Shown here: positions 15,362-24,900 of the stretch, one piece after another
Layout of the letters: each line of letters starts with the position of its first letter
How positions within the stretch are numbered: the first letter of the stretch is position 1
DNA from: Gammaproteobacteria bacterium
GTDB lineage: Bacteria; Pseudomonadota; Gammaproteobacteria; Pseudomonadales; M0112
Length of the DNA stretch: 34,789 nucleotides
Reading direction: 5' to 3'
NCBI GenBank assembly: GCA_006227085.1
Contig: SBFY01000188.1
Coordinates: 1-34,789, forward strand
Made by a program: the position numbers and the translations under genes
The notes under the pieces: generated by a model
The model's input: only the letters and a program-made list of their open reading frames with translations
The model's database searches: none
Told to the model about the DNA's origin: nothing

Positions 15362-17338
15362 GTGAATTTCTTCAAGGCCCAGGACCAGGCCCGTCAACGC
15401 ACCACCGTACTGGTGGTGCTGTTCATGCTGGCTGTGCTGGTGCTGATCGCACTCACCTGCGTGCTGTTTCATGTGTTCTGGTTCGGCATGGAAGGTGGCT
15501 CCACCACCATGACCGACCCGGAAAACCGCCACCAGGCGTTTTCCATGATCCAGTGGAAGGCCAATGCCTGGATTGCAACCGGTGTCATCCTGGTGGTCGG
15601 GCTTGCGTCACTGTTCAAATTGCTCGAATTGCGTGCGGGTGGCAAAGCCGTCGCCGAATTGATGGGGGCACGCCGGGTCAGCCGCGATTCCGGCGATCCT
15701 GACGAACGCAAACTGCTCAACATCGTTGAAGAAATGGCCATCGCCAGTGGCACACCGGTACCGCCCGTATACGTGATGGACAAGGAGCTGGCCATCAATG
15801 CCTTCGCTGCCGGCTACGCGCCAGCCGATGCCATTGTCTGTGTTACCCGCGGCACCATGACCTTGCTTGATCGCGACCAGTTACAAGGTGTCATCGCGCA
15901 TGAGTTCAGCCACATTTTCAATGGCGACATGCGCCTCAACATCCGTTTGATGGCCATCCTTGCCGGCATCCTGTTTCTCGGCGAAACCGGCCGCTTCCTG
16001 CTGCGTTCGTTCAGTAATAACCGCTCACGGCGCTCCCGTAATGATGGTGCCGGCGGCATTGCCTTGCTGGGACTGGGCCTGATGCTCATCGGTTACGCCG
16101 GCATTTTCTTTGGCAACCTGATCAAGGCCGCTGTGAGCCGCCAGCGCGAGTTCCTCGCCGATGCCTCTGCCGTGCAATTTACCCGCAACCCGGAAGGCAT
16201 CGGTGGTGCATTGAAACTGATTGGTGGATTCAGCCTGGGCTCGCATATCAACCGAGCCAATGCGGGTGAAATCAGCCATTTCTTTTTCAGTGATGCCCTG
16301 CACAACCACTTCAACAGCTGGTTCGCCACACACCCGCGCATTGATGATCGCATCCGCGCGATTGAGCCACGCTGGGATGGCAACTTCCTGTTACCGCCCA
16401 AAGAAGTGGTCACCGCCATGGCCAAAGGGATGGCGGAAGAAACCCGCACATCCGCCCCGGCTGCCACCGGTGCAGCACTGGCAGCCGTGGCCGCTACTGC
16501 CGATGTGGTTGCCGGCGAACACATGGAAGAAGCCATCAACAATACCGGCGAACCAGCTGCCAGCCATCTTGGGCTGGCCCAGCAACTGATTGCCAGCATC
16601 CCGGATGCCATCAAGGATGCGGCGCACAATGCCTGGAGCGCACGCGCAGTGATCTATGCGCTGCTGATGGACACCCGGCCCGACATCCGTGCCGCCCAAG
16701 TGCGCGACATGGAAAGCAGTGAAGCAGCGCTCGCTGATCTCGCACAACGCCTGCAAGAACCGGTGCAATCACTCGACATCCGCGCGCGCCTGCCATTAAT
16801 TGAAATGACCATGCCTGCCCTCAAGGACATGTCGGCCGAACAATTCGCTGCGTTCCGCAAACAACTGGTGTTGCTGGCCAAAGCCGACCAACGCATCACG
16901 CCGTTTGAATGGGCACTGGCACGCGTGCTCATTCACGACCTTGGCCCCGCCTTCAACCACGCGCGCCCCAAGGCACCACGCCATAAGAACATTCGCAGCG
17001 TGCAGGACGCCTGCCAGGTCGCACTGTCTTTCCTGGCATGCCGTGATGCCAAAGCCGATTCACCCGAAGCAGAGCATGCCTATGCCAATGGTGCACGCAC
17101 ACTCGGCATCATCGTGCCTTTCCTGCCGGAAGCAGCACATGACCTGAAAAAACTGGGCACTGCCATGGATGAACTGGCGTTGTGCTACCCCTTGGTCAAA
17201 CCGGTATTACTGAAAGCGTTTGCGGCAACGCTAACGGCCGATGGCAAACTCTGCGCAGAAGAAGCGGAATGCCTGCGCGCCATGGCTGCAATCCTCGATT
17301 GCCCTATCCCGCCAATCGACCTGGACGTTAGCGCATAA
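15362..17338 (+). CDS. M48 family metalloprotease (HtpX-like) with C-terminal extension
   Basis: 658 residues. Two N-terminal membrane helices (about 16-40 and 69-90) precede the M48 catalytic domain. The zinc motif HEFSH gives H180, E181 and H184; E263 in REFLADASA is the likely third ligand. Two more hydrophobic stretches lie near residues 192-207 and 232-255. After about residue 350 there is a 300-residue extension, mostly helical. Its segments (LVLLAKADQRITPFEWALARVLI and LTADGKLCAEEAECLRAMAAIL) resemble TerB-like acidic helical domains; that resemblance is by eye. It starts with GTG, and MNFFKAQDQARQRT is the standard beginning of LemA-linked M48 proteins. It probably degrades membrane proteins and partners LemA. 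Confidence 0.9.
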   Translation: MNFFKAQDQARQRTTVLVVLFMLAVLVLIALTCVLFHVFWFGMEGGSTTMTDPENRHQAFSMIQWKANAWIATGVILVVGLASLFKLLELRAGGKAVAELMGARRVSRDSGDPDERKLLNIVEEMAIASGTPVPPVYVMDKELAINAFAAGYAPADAIVCVTRGTMTLLDRDQLQGVIAHEFSHIFNGDMRLNIRLMAILAGILFLGETGRFLLRSFSNNRSRRSRNDGAGGIALLGLGLMLIGYAGIFFGNLIKAAVSRQREFLADASAVQFTRNPEGIGGALKLIGGFSLGSHINRANAGEISHFFFSDALHNHFNSWFATHPRIDDRIRAIEPRWDGNFLLPPKEVVTAMAKGMAEETRTSAPAATGAALAAVAATADVVAGEHMEEAINNTGEPAASHLGLAQQLIASIPDAIKDAAHNAWSARAVIYALLMDTRPDIRAAQVRDMESSEAALADLAQRLQEPVQSLDIRARLPLIEMTMPALKDMSAEQFAAFRKQLVLLAKADQRITPFEWALARVLIHDLGPAFNHARPKAPRHKNIRSVQDACQVALSFLACRDAKADSPEAEHAYANGARTLGIIVPFLPEAAHDLKKLGTAMDELALCYPLVKPVLLKAFAATLTADGKLCAEEAECLRAMAAILDCPIPPIDLDVSA

Positions 17339-17358
17339 CCCGGGCGAGGACGCCACGC

Positions 17359-18549
17359 ATGGGAACACACGACCTACTCTGGCAACTGGCCTTACTGATC
17401 ATCAGCGCCCGCGTCCTTGGGGAATGCGCTTCCCGGCTGGGTTATCCCGCCGTATTGGGCGAAATCCTCACCGGCCTGCTGTTAGGCCCCAGCTTGCTGG
17501 GCGTTATCCAGGTCACGGAAACACTGCACACACTGGGACAGATTGGCGTGGTGTTGCTGTTATTCCGGATCGGCCAGAGCAGTGATATCCAGCACTTGCG
17601 CCGTCATGGCAAAGCCGGCCTGGCACTGGCGACCACCGGCGTCATCCTGCCGTTAGCGCTCGGCTTCTGGGCATGTCGCCTGCTGGGCCTGAATGAAACC
17701 ATCGCCCTGATGGTCGCCTGCACATTAACCGCCACCAGTATCGGCATTACCCTGAGAACACTGTCTGACCTGAAACAAACCGACACACCGATCAGCAACA
17801 CCGTACTGACCGCCGCCATCCTTGATGACATCATGGGTGTCATCCTGCTGAGCCTGACCTACCAGTTCGCGGTCACCAACAGCATTGACCTGGTCCAGAC
17901 TTTGGCGGTCGGTAGTTCGGTACTGGTATTTTTCCTGCTGTCACCGATTGCCGCCCGTATCATCGCCACGCTGATCCGCCATGTCGCTGACACTTCGCAT
18001 ATTCCTGGCCTCACCTCCACCGCCAGCCTTGCGCTGGTACTGGTGTTTGCCGCGATTGCTGAAGTCATCGGGGCACCGGCATTGTTGGGCGGGTTCGCCG
18101 CAGGATTGGCGCTTTCACACCATTTCATGATCCCGATTGACCTGGAAACAGAAGCCGAAGACCGCTTTGTCGAAAAAGTCCGCCAGGCCATGCACCCGAT
18201 CGAGCAATTGTTCACGCCAATTTTCTTTGTGGTGGTCGGTGCCTCCATTGACCTGTCGCAGATCGAATGGCAATCCCCCACGCTGTTGGCACTGGTCACC
18301 CTGCTGACCTTGACCGGCATTGCCGGCAAAGTGGTGGCCGGCCTGCCCTTGTTGCGCTGGCCATGGCGCGATCGCTGGACGCTGGGCATCGCCATGATGG
18401 CACGCGGCGAAGTGTTTCTCGTGTTTGCCGAACTCGGGCGCTCCTCCGGCTTATTCGACAACACCTTGTACACTGCCTTGATCCTGGTCATGGTGATCAT
18501 CACCCTGATCGCGCCGATATGTTTAAAATGGATGCTGAAACCCGCATAG
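17359..18549 (+). CDS. Cation:proton antiporter, CPA2 (Kef-like) family
   Basis: 396 residues, almost entirely hydrophobic, with about 11-12 predicted membrane helices. Family blocks are GYPAVLGEILTGLLLGPSLLG (residues 28-48), GVVLLLFRIG (63-72) and TAAILDDIMGVILLSL, whose Asp156-Asp157 pair is at the transport site. There is no C-terminal TrkA-N/RCK nucleotide-binding domain, so it is not a full KefB/C. It would exchange Na+ or K+ for protons across the inner membrane. The gene follows the M48 gene by 20 bp and precedes the Usp gene by 10 bp, so it belongs to the same transcript; linkage to stress proteins fits pH or osmotic homeostasis. Confidence 0.9.
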   Translation: MGTHDLLWQLALLIISARVLGECASRLGYPAVLGEILTGLLLGPSLLGVIQVTETLHTLGQIGVVLLLFRIGQSSDIQHLRRHGKAGLALATTGVILPLALGFWACRLLGLNETIALMVACTLTATSIGITLRTLSDLKQTDTPISNTVLTAAILDDIMGVILLSLTYQFAVTNSIDLVQTLAVGSSVLVFFLLSPIAARIIATLIRHVADTSHIPGLTSTASLALVLVFAAIAEVIGAPALLGGFAAGLALSHHFMIPIDLETEAEDRFVEKVRQAMHPIEQLFTPIFFVVVGASIDLSQIEWQSPTLLALVTLLTLTGIAGKVVAGLPLLRWPWRDRWTLGIAMMARGEVFLVFAELGRSSGLFDNTLYTALILVMVIITLIAPICLKWMLKPA

Positions 18550-18559
18550 GACCTCACCC

Positions 18560-19399
18560 ATGAGCCTGTACAAAAAACTGTTTGTCGTCATCGACCCGAC
18601 CAACAAAAAGCAGCCCGCACTCGAGCGCGCCATTACCCTTGCACAAGAAAGCAAAGGCAAGCTGCACTTGTTCCTGGCGATTCACAAACCGGTCGAAGCG
18701 CTGGCCGATCACAGCTCGCGCAAACAAGGCAAGCAAGCCACCCTTGCCGAATGGAAGCGCACCTTGCAAACCTATGCCGAGCACAGTCGTGCACAGGGCA
18801 TCAGCGCCAAGGTGGATGTCTGCTGGAATGACCATTGGTACCAATCCGTGTCACGGGCAGCCATGCGTGCCGATGCCGACCTTGTGGTGAAATCCACATT
18901 CCGTCACGGCAAGGCGCAGCGCCTGATGCACGGCACCTCCGACTGGACCATCATGCGTCACAGCCCTGCCCCGGTATGGCTGGTGCGCGAACGCAAGAAA
19001 GCCGAGGGCAAGAGCATCGTCGCAGCGCTGGATCTCGAAGCCACCGACGAAGGCCATATCCGTCTCAATAACAGCATCCTCAAGCATGCCCGCAACATGG
19101 CCAGCCTGTTCGGCCTGCCATTGCATGTGGTGGCCGCCATCTCACGCAAACCGGACTTCAGCCACATCACCCACGGCAGCGATGACACACTGGAAGACAT
19201 CCTTGGCGTTGAGCCCGGCCGCCTGCACCTGGTGAAAGGCGCCCCACGCACGGTCATCCCGAAACATGCCGAACTGCTCAAGGCGGGTATTGTCGTCATT
19301 GGTACCGCTGGCCGCAGTGGCGCGAAAGGTGTGCTGGTGGGTAATACCGTTGAGAAAGTACTCGACCAACTGGCCTGTGACGTACTGGCGATCAATTAA
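18560..19399 (+). CDS. Tandem universal stress protein (UspE-like)
   Basis: 279 residues with two Usp domains (about 1-145 and 146-279). The second carries the ATP-binding pattern G-x2-G-x9-G-N-T in GTAGRSGAKGVLVGNTVEKVL. In the first the equivalent loop (STFRHGKAQRLMHGTSDW) is degenerate, as is usual in UspE-like tandem proteins. The product is cytosolic. The stop overlaps the marC start in a TAATG junction. Confidence 0.9.
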   Translation: MSLYKKLFVVIDPTNKKQPALERAITLAQESKGKLHLFLAIHKPVEALADHSSRKQGKQATLAEWKRTLQTYAEHSRAQGISAKVDVCWNDHWYQSVSRAAMRADADLVVKSTFRHGKAQRLMHGTSDWTIMRHSPAPVWLVRERKKAEGKSIVAALDLEATDEGHIRLNNSILKHARNMASLFGLPLHVVAAISRKPDFSHITHGSDDTLEDILGVEPGRLHLVKGAPRTVIPKHAELLKAGIVVIGTAGRSGAKGVLVGNTVEKVLDQLACDVLAIN

Positions 19400-20037
19400 T
19401 GTGGCTGGATAACCTCCAACATTACCTGTACATCCTGTTCACCTTGCTGGTGATTGTGGATCCGCTCGCAGCGATTCCCTTGTTTATCCATTACACGGAC
19501 GGGCAAACCCGGCAAGAACAGCGACAGATCGCCAAGGTGTGCGCAGCAGCAGTTGGCACTGTACTGATCACCAGCATTTTCCTGGGCGATCCCTTGCTGC
19601 GCTTTTTCGGCATCAGCTTGTCGTCGTTCCGGGTTGGCGCAGGCATTTGCATCCTGTTGATGGCCATTGCCATGCTCAATGCACGTTTGGGCGGTGCACG
19701 CGCAACCCCGGAAGAAAAACTCGAAGCCGAAGACAAGGACAGCGTCGCGGTGGTACCACTGGCCATCCCGATATTGGCCGGGCCAGGTGCCATCAGTAGC
19801 ATGATTGTGTATTCACACTCATTGCATCACTGGTGGGAACTCGCTGTACTGACTGGCATTGCATTACTGATTGCAGGCAGCGTGGCAATCACCCTGTTCC
19901 TGGCGGAACCGATCGCCCGTCGCGTTGGCAAGACCGGCATCAACATCGCGACGCGCATCCTGGGCTTGATACTGATGGCTGTTGCCGTGGAATTCATGGC
20001 CACTGGCCTGCGGGATTTGTTCCCCGTCTTGCAATAA
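19399..20037 (+). CDS. MarC family integral membrane protein
   Basis: 212 residues and about six membrane helices. The signatures LLVIVDPLAAIPLFIHYTDG (near residues 17-36) and VVPLAIPILAGPGAISSMIVYS (about 115-136) are characteristic of MarC/YchE/YhgN. The function of the family is not established; the old link to multiple antibiotic resistance was not upheld. The gene overlaps the Usp stop by one base, and it ends only 3 bp from the convergent permease. Confidence 0.92.
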   Translation: MWLDNLQHYLYILFTLLVIVDPLAAIPLFIHYTDGQTRQEQRQIAKVCAAAVGTVLITSIFLGDPLLRFFGISLSSFRVGAGICILLMAIAMLNARLGGARATPEEKLEAEDKDSVAVVPLAIPILAGPGAISSMIVYSHSLHHWWELAVLTGIALLIAGSVAITLFLAEPIARRVGKTGINIATRILGLILMAVAVEFMATGLRDLFPVLQ

Positions 20038-20040
20038 CGT

Positions 20041-21249
20041 TCAGCGCAAGACCAGCATCACACATTCCACCAACAGGAATCCGCCCGCACCCAACGCGCC
20101 CGCAACAGGCACCCATAGCGGTATTTCCAACCCCGGTGATGGCCCATCGCGGCGCTTGATCACCACCAGGGCTGCATTGGCCAGTACAAACACCGCCAGC
20201 GTGATAAAACTGGTCAGCCAGGCCAAATGCACCAACTCCAGCAACAGTGACAGCAGTAACACCGCGCCACCTACCCACAAGGTTGCCCGAACCGGTGTTT
20301 GCGTACGCGTTGCCACCTCGGCCAGTGCGCGGGGCGCCAACGCACGCACGGCCATCCCGTACAAAATCCGCGATGACTTGATGACCTGTACCAAGGCGCC
20401 ATTGATTACCGCCATGGCACTGATCGCAATAATCCACACCGACCATTGCGGAAACACAGCGCTCACGACTGTTGCCACCGGCGCATCGCTATCGGCCAAG
20501 ACCTGCGGCGATGCCACACACAACGCCGCGATGGAAACCGTCAAATACAGCACCATGGAAAGCAACAATGCCAGCAAGATGCCACGCGGCATCGTGCGCA
20601 CCGGATCCTTGACCTCTTCGGCCACATTGATCATGTCCTCAAACCCGAGAAAGGCATAAAAAGCGAGAAAAGCCCCAGCGAACACCCCTTGCCAACGGAT
20701 GGCATCCGGCCACTCCGGCAACGCCAGTGGCTGCAGGCTATGGGACGCATCACCCACACCGGCAGCGGCAATCACCGCCAGCAAACCCAGCACTTCCACC
20801 ACGGTGAGGAACGCCGCAGCAGAGACCGACTCCTGGATGCCCCAAGCGGCCAATAACACCAGGCCAGCCAGCAACACACATTTGAGCAATGTCGCCGACA
20901 CGGGCCAGAGCTGCTGCACATAGCCGACCACGCCATTGATGACGGTGGCCGACGAAATAATCCCCACCGCAACGATCAACCAGCCAGTCAGTTGCGACAA
21001 CCACGGCCGCTGGAAGGCCGCTTGCACAAAGGCCGCCTCACCGGCACTCACCGGCAAGCGACTACCCAACTCGGCATAAGAGAACGCGGCTAAGCCGGCA
21101 ATCACTCCCGCCAACAGGAATGCCAACGGTGCGCCGGTTCCAGCCAGACCGGCCACCTCACCGATCAGCACATAAATGCCAGCGCCAAGGATCGTACCCA
21201 GCCCGTAAAAGACCAGGAATGGCAAGGTTAGACTACGGCGTAATCCCAT
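20041..21249 (-). CDS. APC superfamily amino acid permease
   Basis: 402 residues with 11-12 hydrophobic helices. The N-terminal block GLGTILGAGIYVLIGEVAGLAG is the substrate-binding unwound helix of APC transporters. AFSYAELGSRLPVSAGEAAF and FYAFLGFEDMINVAEEVKDPVRTMPRGI (helix 6 and loop) are also typical. It lacks an obvious substrate-specific signature, so amino acid or amine uptake is all that can be said. The convergent end with marC is 3 bp away. No strong ribosome binding site was seen at the chosen ATG, though the conserved N-terminus begins there. Confidence 0.9.
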   Translation of the reverse strand: MGLRRSLTLPFLVFYGLGTILGAGIYVLIGEVAGLAGTGAPLAFLLAGVIAGLAAFSYAELGSRLPVSAGEAAFVQAAFQRPWLSQLTGWLIVAVGIISSATVINGVVGYVQQLWPVSATLLKCVLLAGLVLLAAWGIQESVSAAAFLTVVEVLGLLAVIAAAGVGDASHSLQPLALPEWPDAIRWQGVFAGAFLAFYAFLGFEDMINVAEEVKDPVRTMPRGILLALLLSMVLYLTVSIAALCVASPQVLADSDAPVATVVSAVFPQWSVWIIAISAMAVINGALVQVIKSSRILYGMAVRALAPRALAEVATRTQTPVRATLWVGGAVLLLSLLLELVHLAWLTSFITLAVFVLANAALVVIKRRDGPSPGLEIPLWVPVAGALGAGGFLLVECVMLVLR

Positions 21250-21291
21250 CGCATCATCCCGTACACAAACGCCCCGCGCATGAAGAAAGCA

Positions 21292-21320
21292 AAACGGGGC
21301 GGCTTGCGCCTACCCCGTTT
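21292..21320 (-). terminator. Intrinsic terminator of hsp20
   Basis: AAACGGGG (21292-21299) pairs with CCCCGTTT (21313-21320). On the minus strand the stem is followed by TTTTGCTTTCTT. It sits about 30 bp past the hsp20 stop. Confidence 0.75.
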
Positions 21321-21350
21321 CATCTTACCCCAAGCGGTACCCCAAGGCTG

Positions 21351-21803
21351 TCAGCGGATGCTGATGCGTTTGCTCTCGGGTTTTTCCGGCACATGCTTCG
21401 GGATGGTGATGGTCAACACCCCATCCTTGAACTCGGCATCCACCTCGGATTGCTTCACATCCGAGCCCAGGCTCAGGCGGCGCAGGTAGCTGCCGTAGTG
21501 GCGCTCACGGCGAATCACCTTGCCATCCTGTTTCTCGTCGGATTCTTTCTTCGTTTCCGCCTGGATGGTCAGCACCCCGTCTTCCACCGACAGGTGGATA
21601 TCGTCCTTGCTGATGCCCGGCAAATCGGTCGTCACCACGTAGGCATCATCCTTTTCATGGATGTCCAGGCGCGGAGCAACCAGTGTCTGGGCATTCTCGG
21701 CACCGGCCTTGCGAACCGGCCAGAAGAAATCGTTAAAGAAACTGTCGGTGTCGAACAACGGGTCCAGGCCACCGAACGGGTTATCACGCTTGATCAGGCT
21801 CAT
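21351..21803 (-). CDS. Hsp20/alpha-crystallin small heat-shock protein
   Basis: A 150-residue ATP-independent chaperone that holds unfolding proteins. The N-terminal arm (MSLIKRDNPFGGLDPLFDTDSFFNDFF) leads into the alpha-crystallin domain at about residues 44-140, with LDIHEKDDAYVVTTDLPGISKDDIHLSVEDGVLTIQAE and ERHYGSYLRRLSLG. It ends with DGVLTITIPK and the I-x-I anchor (I147-I149). GAGGAGG precedes the ATG. The upstream sigma32-type promoter agrees with heat induction. Confidence 0.95.
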   Translation of the reverse strand: MSLIKRDNPFGGLDPLFDTDSFFNDFFWPVRKAGAENAQTLVAPRLDIHEKDDAYVVTTDLPGISKDDIHLSVEDGVLTIQAETKKESDEKQDGKVIRRERHYGSYLRRLSLGSDVKQSEVDAEFKDGVLTITIPKHVPEKPESKRISIR

Positions 21804-21853
21804 GGTCTCCTCCTCTCAGGGGTTCTGGCAGGGCAACCCTGCACTTACCCCCT

Positions 21854-21881
21854 AGATAGGGGTGCCTTGGTGAGTTTCAAG
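21854..21881 (-). promoter_or_regulatory. Sigma32 heat-shock promoter of hsp20
   Basis: On the minus strand CTTGAAA (21881-21875) is followed after 12 bp by CCCCTATCT (21862-21854). The known sigma32 consensus is CTTGAAA and CCCCATnT, so the fit is close. A start near 21847 would leave a leader of about 44 nt containing a GCAGGG/CCCTGC hairpin and then the ribosome binding site. Confidence 0.75.
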
Positions 21882-21901
21882 GGCAGCGAAATTGATACGG
21901 A

Positions 21902-24900
21902 TCAACCACCAAACCCCAACCAGCCGCCATATGCCACACCTTGGTAAGGTGAAGGACTGCTACTGATTAACCCCTGACTACCCATACCAAAGGAGCTACT
22001 GGCCCAAGAAAAAGGCTGCGCGACATCCAATGAAGTAAACGATAAGCCAACGGCCCCGAACCCGGATTGCACACGGTCTCGCAGACCTCCAAAGACAGCC
22101 TCACCCGGATTACCCTGTGCCCAATAATTGCCGCCGGAAAAAGGCTTCCAATCATCCAGAACCGTGGTTAGCAAACCCGCTACCTCGGGCACACCCCATG
22201 CTTGCCACAAGTTTTCCAGCCATTGATTACTTGTCGGCAGGGCAGCTTCCCCTGCCGGCTCTTCCACTACGACTTCTACCGGATCAACACTGCCTTGTGG
22301 CCCCACACGGATATCGACCACACCCGAAGCATATTCCAGCCCATCACTGACCCGGTAAAAGAGCTGGTGCTGCCCCTCGCTGGCATGGATATTGAGCACT
22401 GCGGAGCGCGTTAACTGGACATCCAGTTCACGCGATATATCCCAGACATCCGTGACGACAAGGTAGTCACCGTCGATATCGGATGACGCCTCCAGTAACT
22501 CCAGCAATGGCAAGGAAAACTCTTGTTGCTCGCTGGTGACTGAAAAGCCGTTGGTAACAGGTGCATGATTGCTTTCCATCACAGCAGACACTGATGCTTC
22601 AATCGGGTTGGCATCTGACCATCGGCTGATGTTGTCACTGATTTGTTCAATACGGAATGCGTCATCAACAAACCAGTCGCGAATGCGCCATTGGGAATAC
22701 ATCGGGTCCGGCAATACCTCATTGACTGGCAGATTACGCATCCTGAGCAGCAGGTCATCGCCCGACCGGAGGACCTCATCAACACCCATCGCCTTAGGCT
22801 CATGGATAATCGAACTGATCAATACATCTTCACCGCCAGGATCCCGGAAATTCACCGTTGGCGGCAAACCATTCACCCATATCATGGAAAACGGTGACCA
22901 CCTGTCATCACCGTCCGTACCTACCATCTCTTGCACGGGAGACACCGGCAGCCAGTCCACCTGATCTGCACCCATTCGCATACTGATCGACTGGGCAGAT
23001 CGCATGGATCCATCGCTGTTAGCCATTAGCAACTGGTCATCGTCAGCGTAGCGCACCGACAACATCCCGTTGTGTATCCCAACAAATACCTGATCCGGCA
23101 AGACATCCCCTGAAAACAGCAATTCCACGGGGGCATCAGTGAACAACCGATCAACACCTGAGCCAGCGACCAGCTCCACTTCAACCTGGCCAGCCGTAAC
23201 TGCATAGTCCTGCTGGCCCGGAGTCATCACCAGGGTGGCAATATTCCCACCCGCATCAAGCTGTAACGATTCTGTGAATGCCGGCAAGATCCAACGACTA
23301 TCAGTCGCTGCATTCGCCACGACACGGTCATACCCCCCATCGGCGTCTTCAGTGATCACTGGTCGATAGGCACCAATGTCATACACATCATCGTCACTGC
23401 CACCCACCAACTGGTTCATGTCATCACCAGCCACCAGCCGGTCATTGCCGGAACCACCGGATAGCATCACCGGCGATGCACCACCCACCAAGGTGTCATC
23501 ACCCCAGTCACCAAAAAATTGGCCTTCACTGTTGCCGGTATACACCGTGTCATCACCGTAACCCCCATGCCAGTCATCGCCCGCATAGGCAACATCAACA
23601 AAACTGGCGAGGTCGTTGTAATCGCTGCCTTGCTGCTGCGTTTGGCTATCGCGCCGGCCTGCCAGCAAGTCTCCCAAGGCCATCGTTTCATAACCCTGGT
23701 TACCGCTATCCCAGTAATACAACTGCCAGGAAGCAGCCGCTGCCGATTCCAGCTGGATAATATCCCCGGAATAAACCGAATAAGTAATAAACACAGCCCC
23801 ATTGACCGCGTTCGCCTCGAGATCCGCCCGCTGGATACCACCTTCAAAGTACAACACGCTATCCGCATCTTCGTCGCGCAAGACATCAAAGCCATCGCCG
23901 GCAAAGAAACGGTAACGGTCTGCACCGGAACCACCTTCCAGCAAGTCACTCCCGATGCCCCCTTCCAGCCAGTCATCGCCATCACCCGCAATCAGGAAGT
24001 CATCACCCGCTCCACCAGCAAGCCAGTCATTACCGGCCTCACCATGTAGCCAGTCCCTGTCCGCATCACCATTGAGCCAATCGGCATCGGCACCGCCATA
24101 CAAAGTGTCCATGCCAGCACCACCATGGATCACATCCTGCCCGGCATCACCGTAAGCCGTATCGTTGCCAGCACCGGCTTCCAACTGGTCATTGCCAGCA
24201 CCGCCACGCAACACATCGTCATCGGCGCCACCGTCCAGCCAATCATCACCAGACCCACCGAGCAGGTGGTCTGTGCCCGCCTCACCAAACAGCCGGTCAC
24301 GGCCACCCTGCCCCGCCGACTCCAACACAGGATCATCGCCGTGCAAGTAATCATTGCCAGCGCCACCCTGCAGCAGGTCATCGCCGCCGTTGCCATACAA
24401 GGTATCCCGGCCCAGACCACCCAGCAGCACATCATTGCCATGCAAGGCCAATGGCAATTCGGCAAAAGCCACCGGATCAACGCCCTCCAGCGCACTGTTA
24501 ATGGCACTCGGGCCGAATGCGGTAAAACCATAGAGGAATGCCGATTCATCAAAAAACGGATCGCGATTGATGCGATCACCCATCAACACATCATCATCGG
24601 CACCACCGCTCAGTACGTCGTTACCAAGCTCGCCAAACAGCCAGTCATTGCCTGTGCCACCATCCAGCACATCGTTATAGGAAAGGAGCGCTGCATCACC
24701 CCAGGGTTGTAACACATCGCTGGTATCCAGCATCGCCATCAATGGCCGGAGATAGCGGAAGCGATCTTCGCCACCAACAGCCTCGTCACGCACCCATGCG
24801 TGATAGATCCCGAAACGGGAATCCCCCCACAAGTAGTCCACGCCGGCACCACCGGACAACCAGTCATCGCCGGGATTGCCATACAAGTGATCGTTATCAC

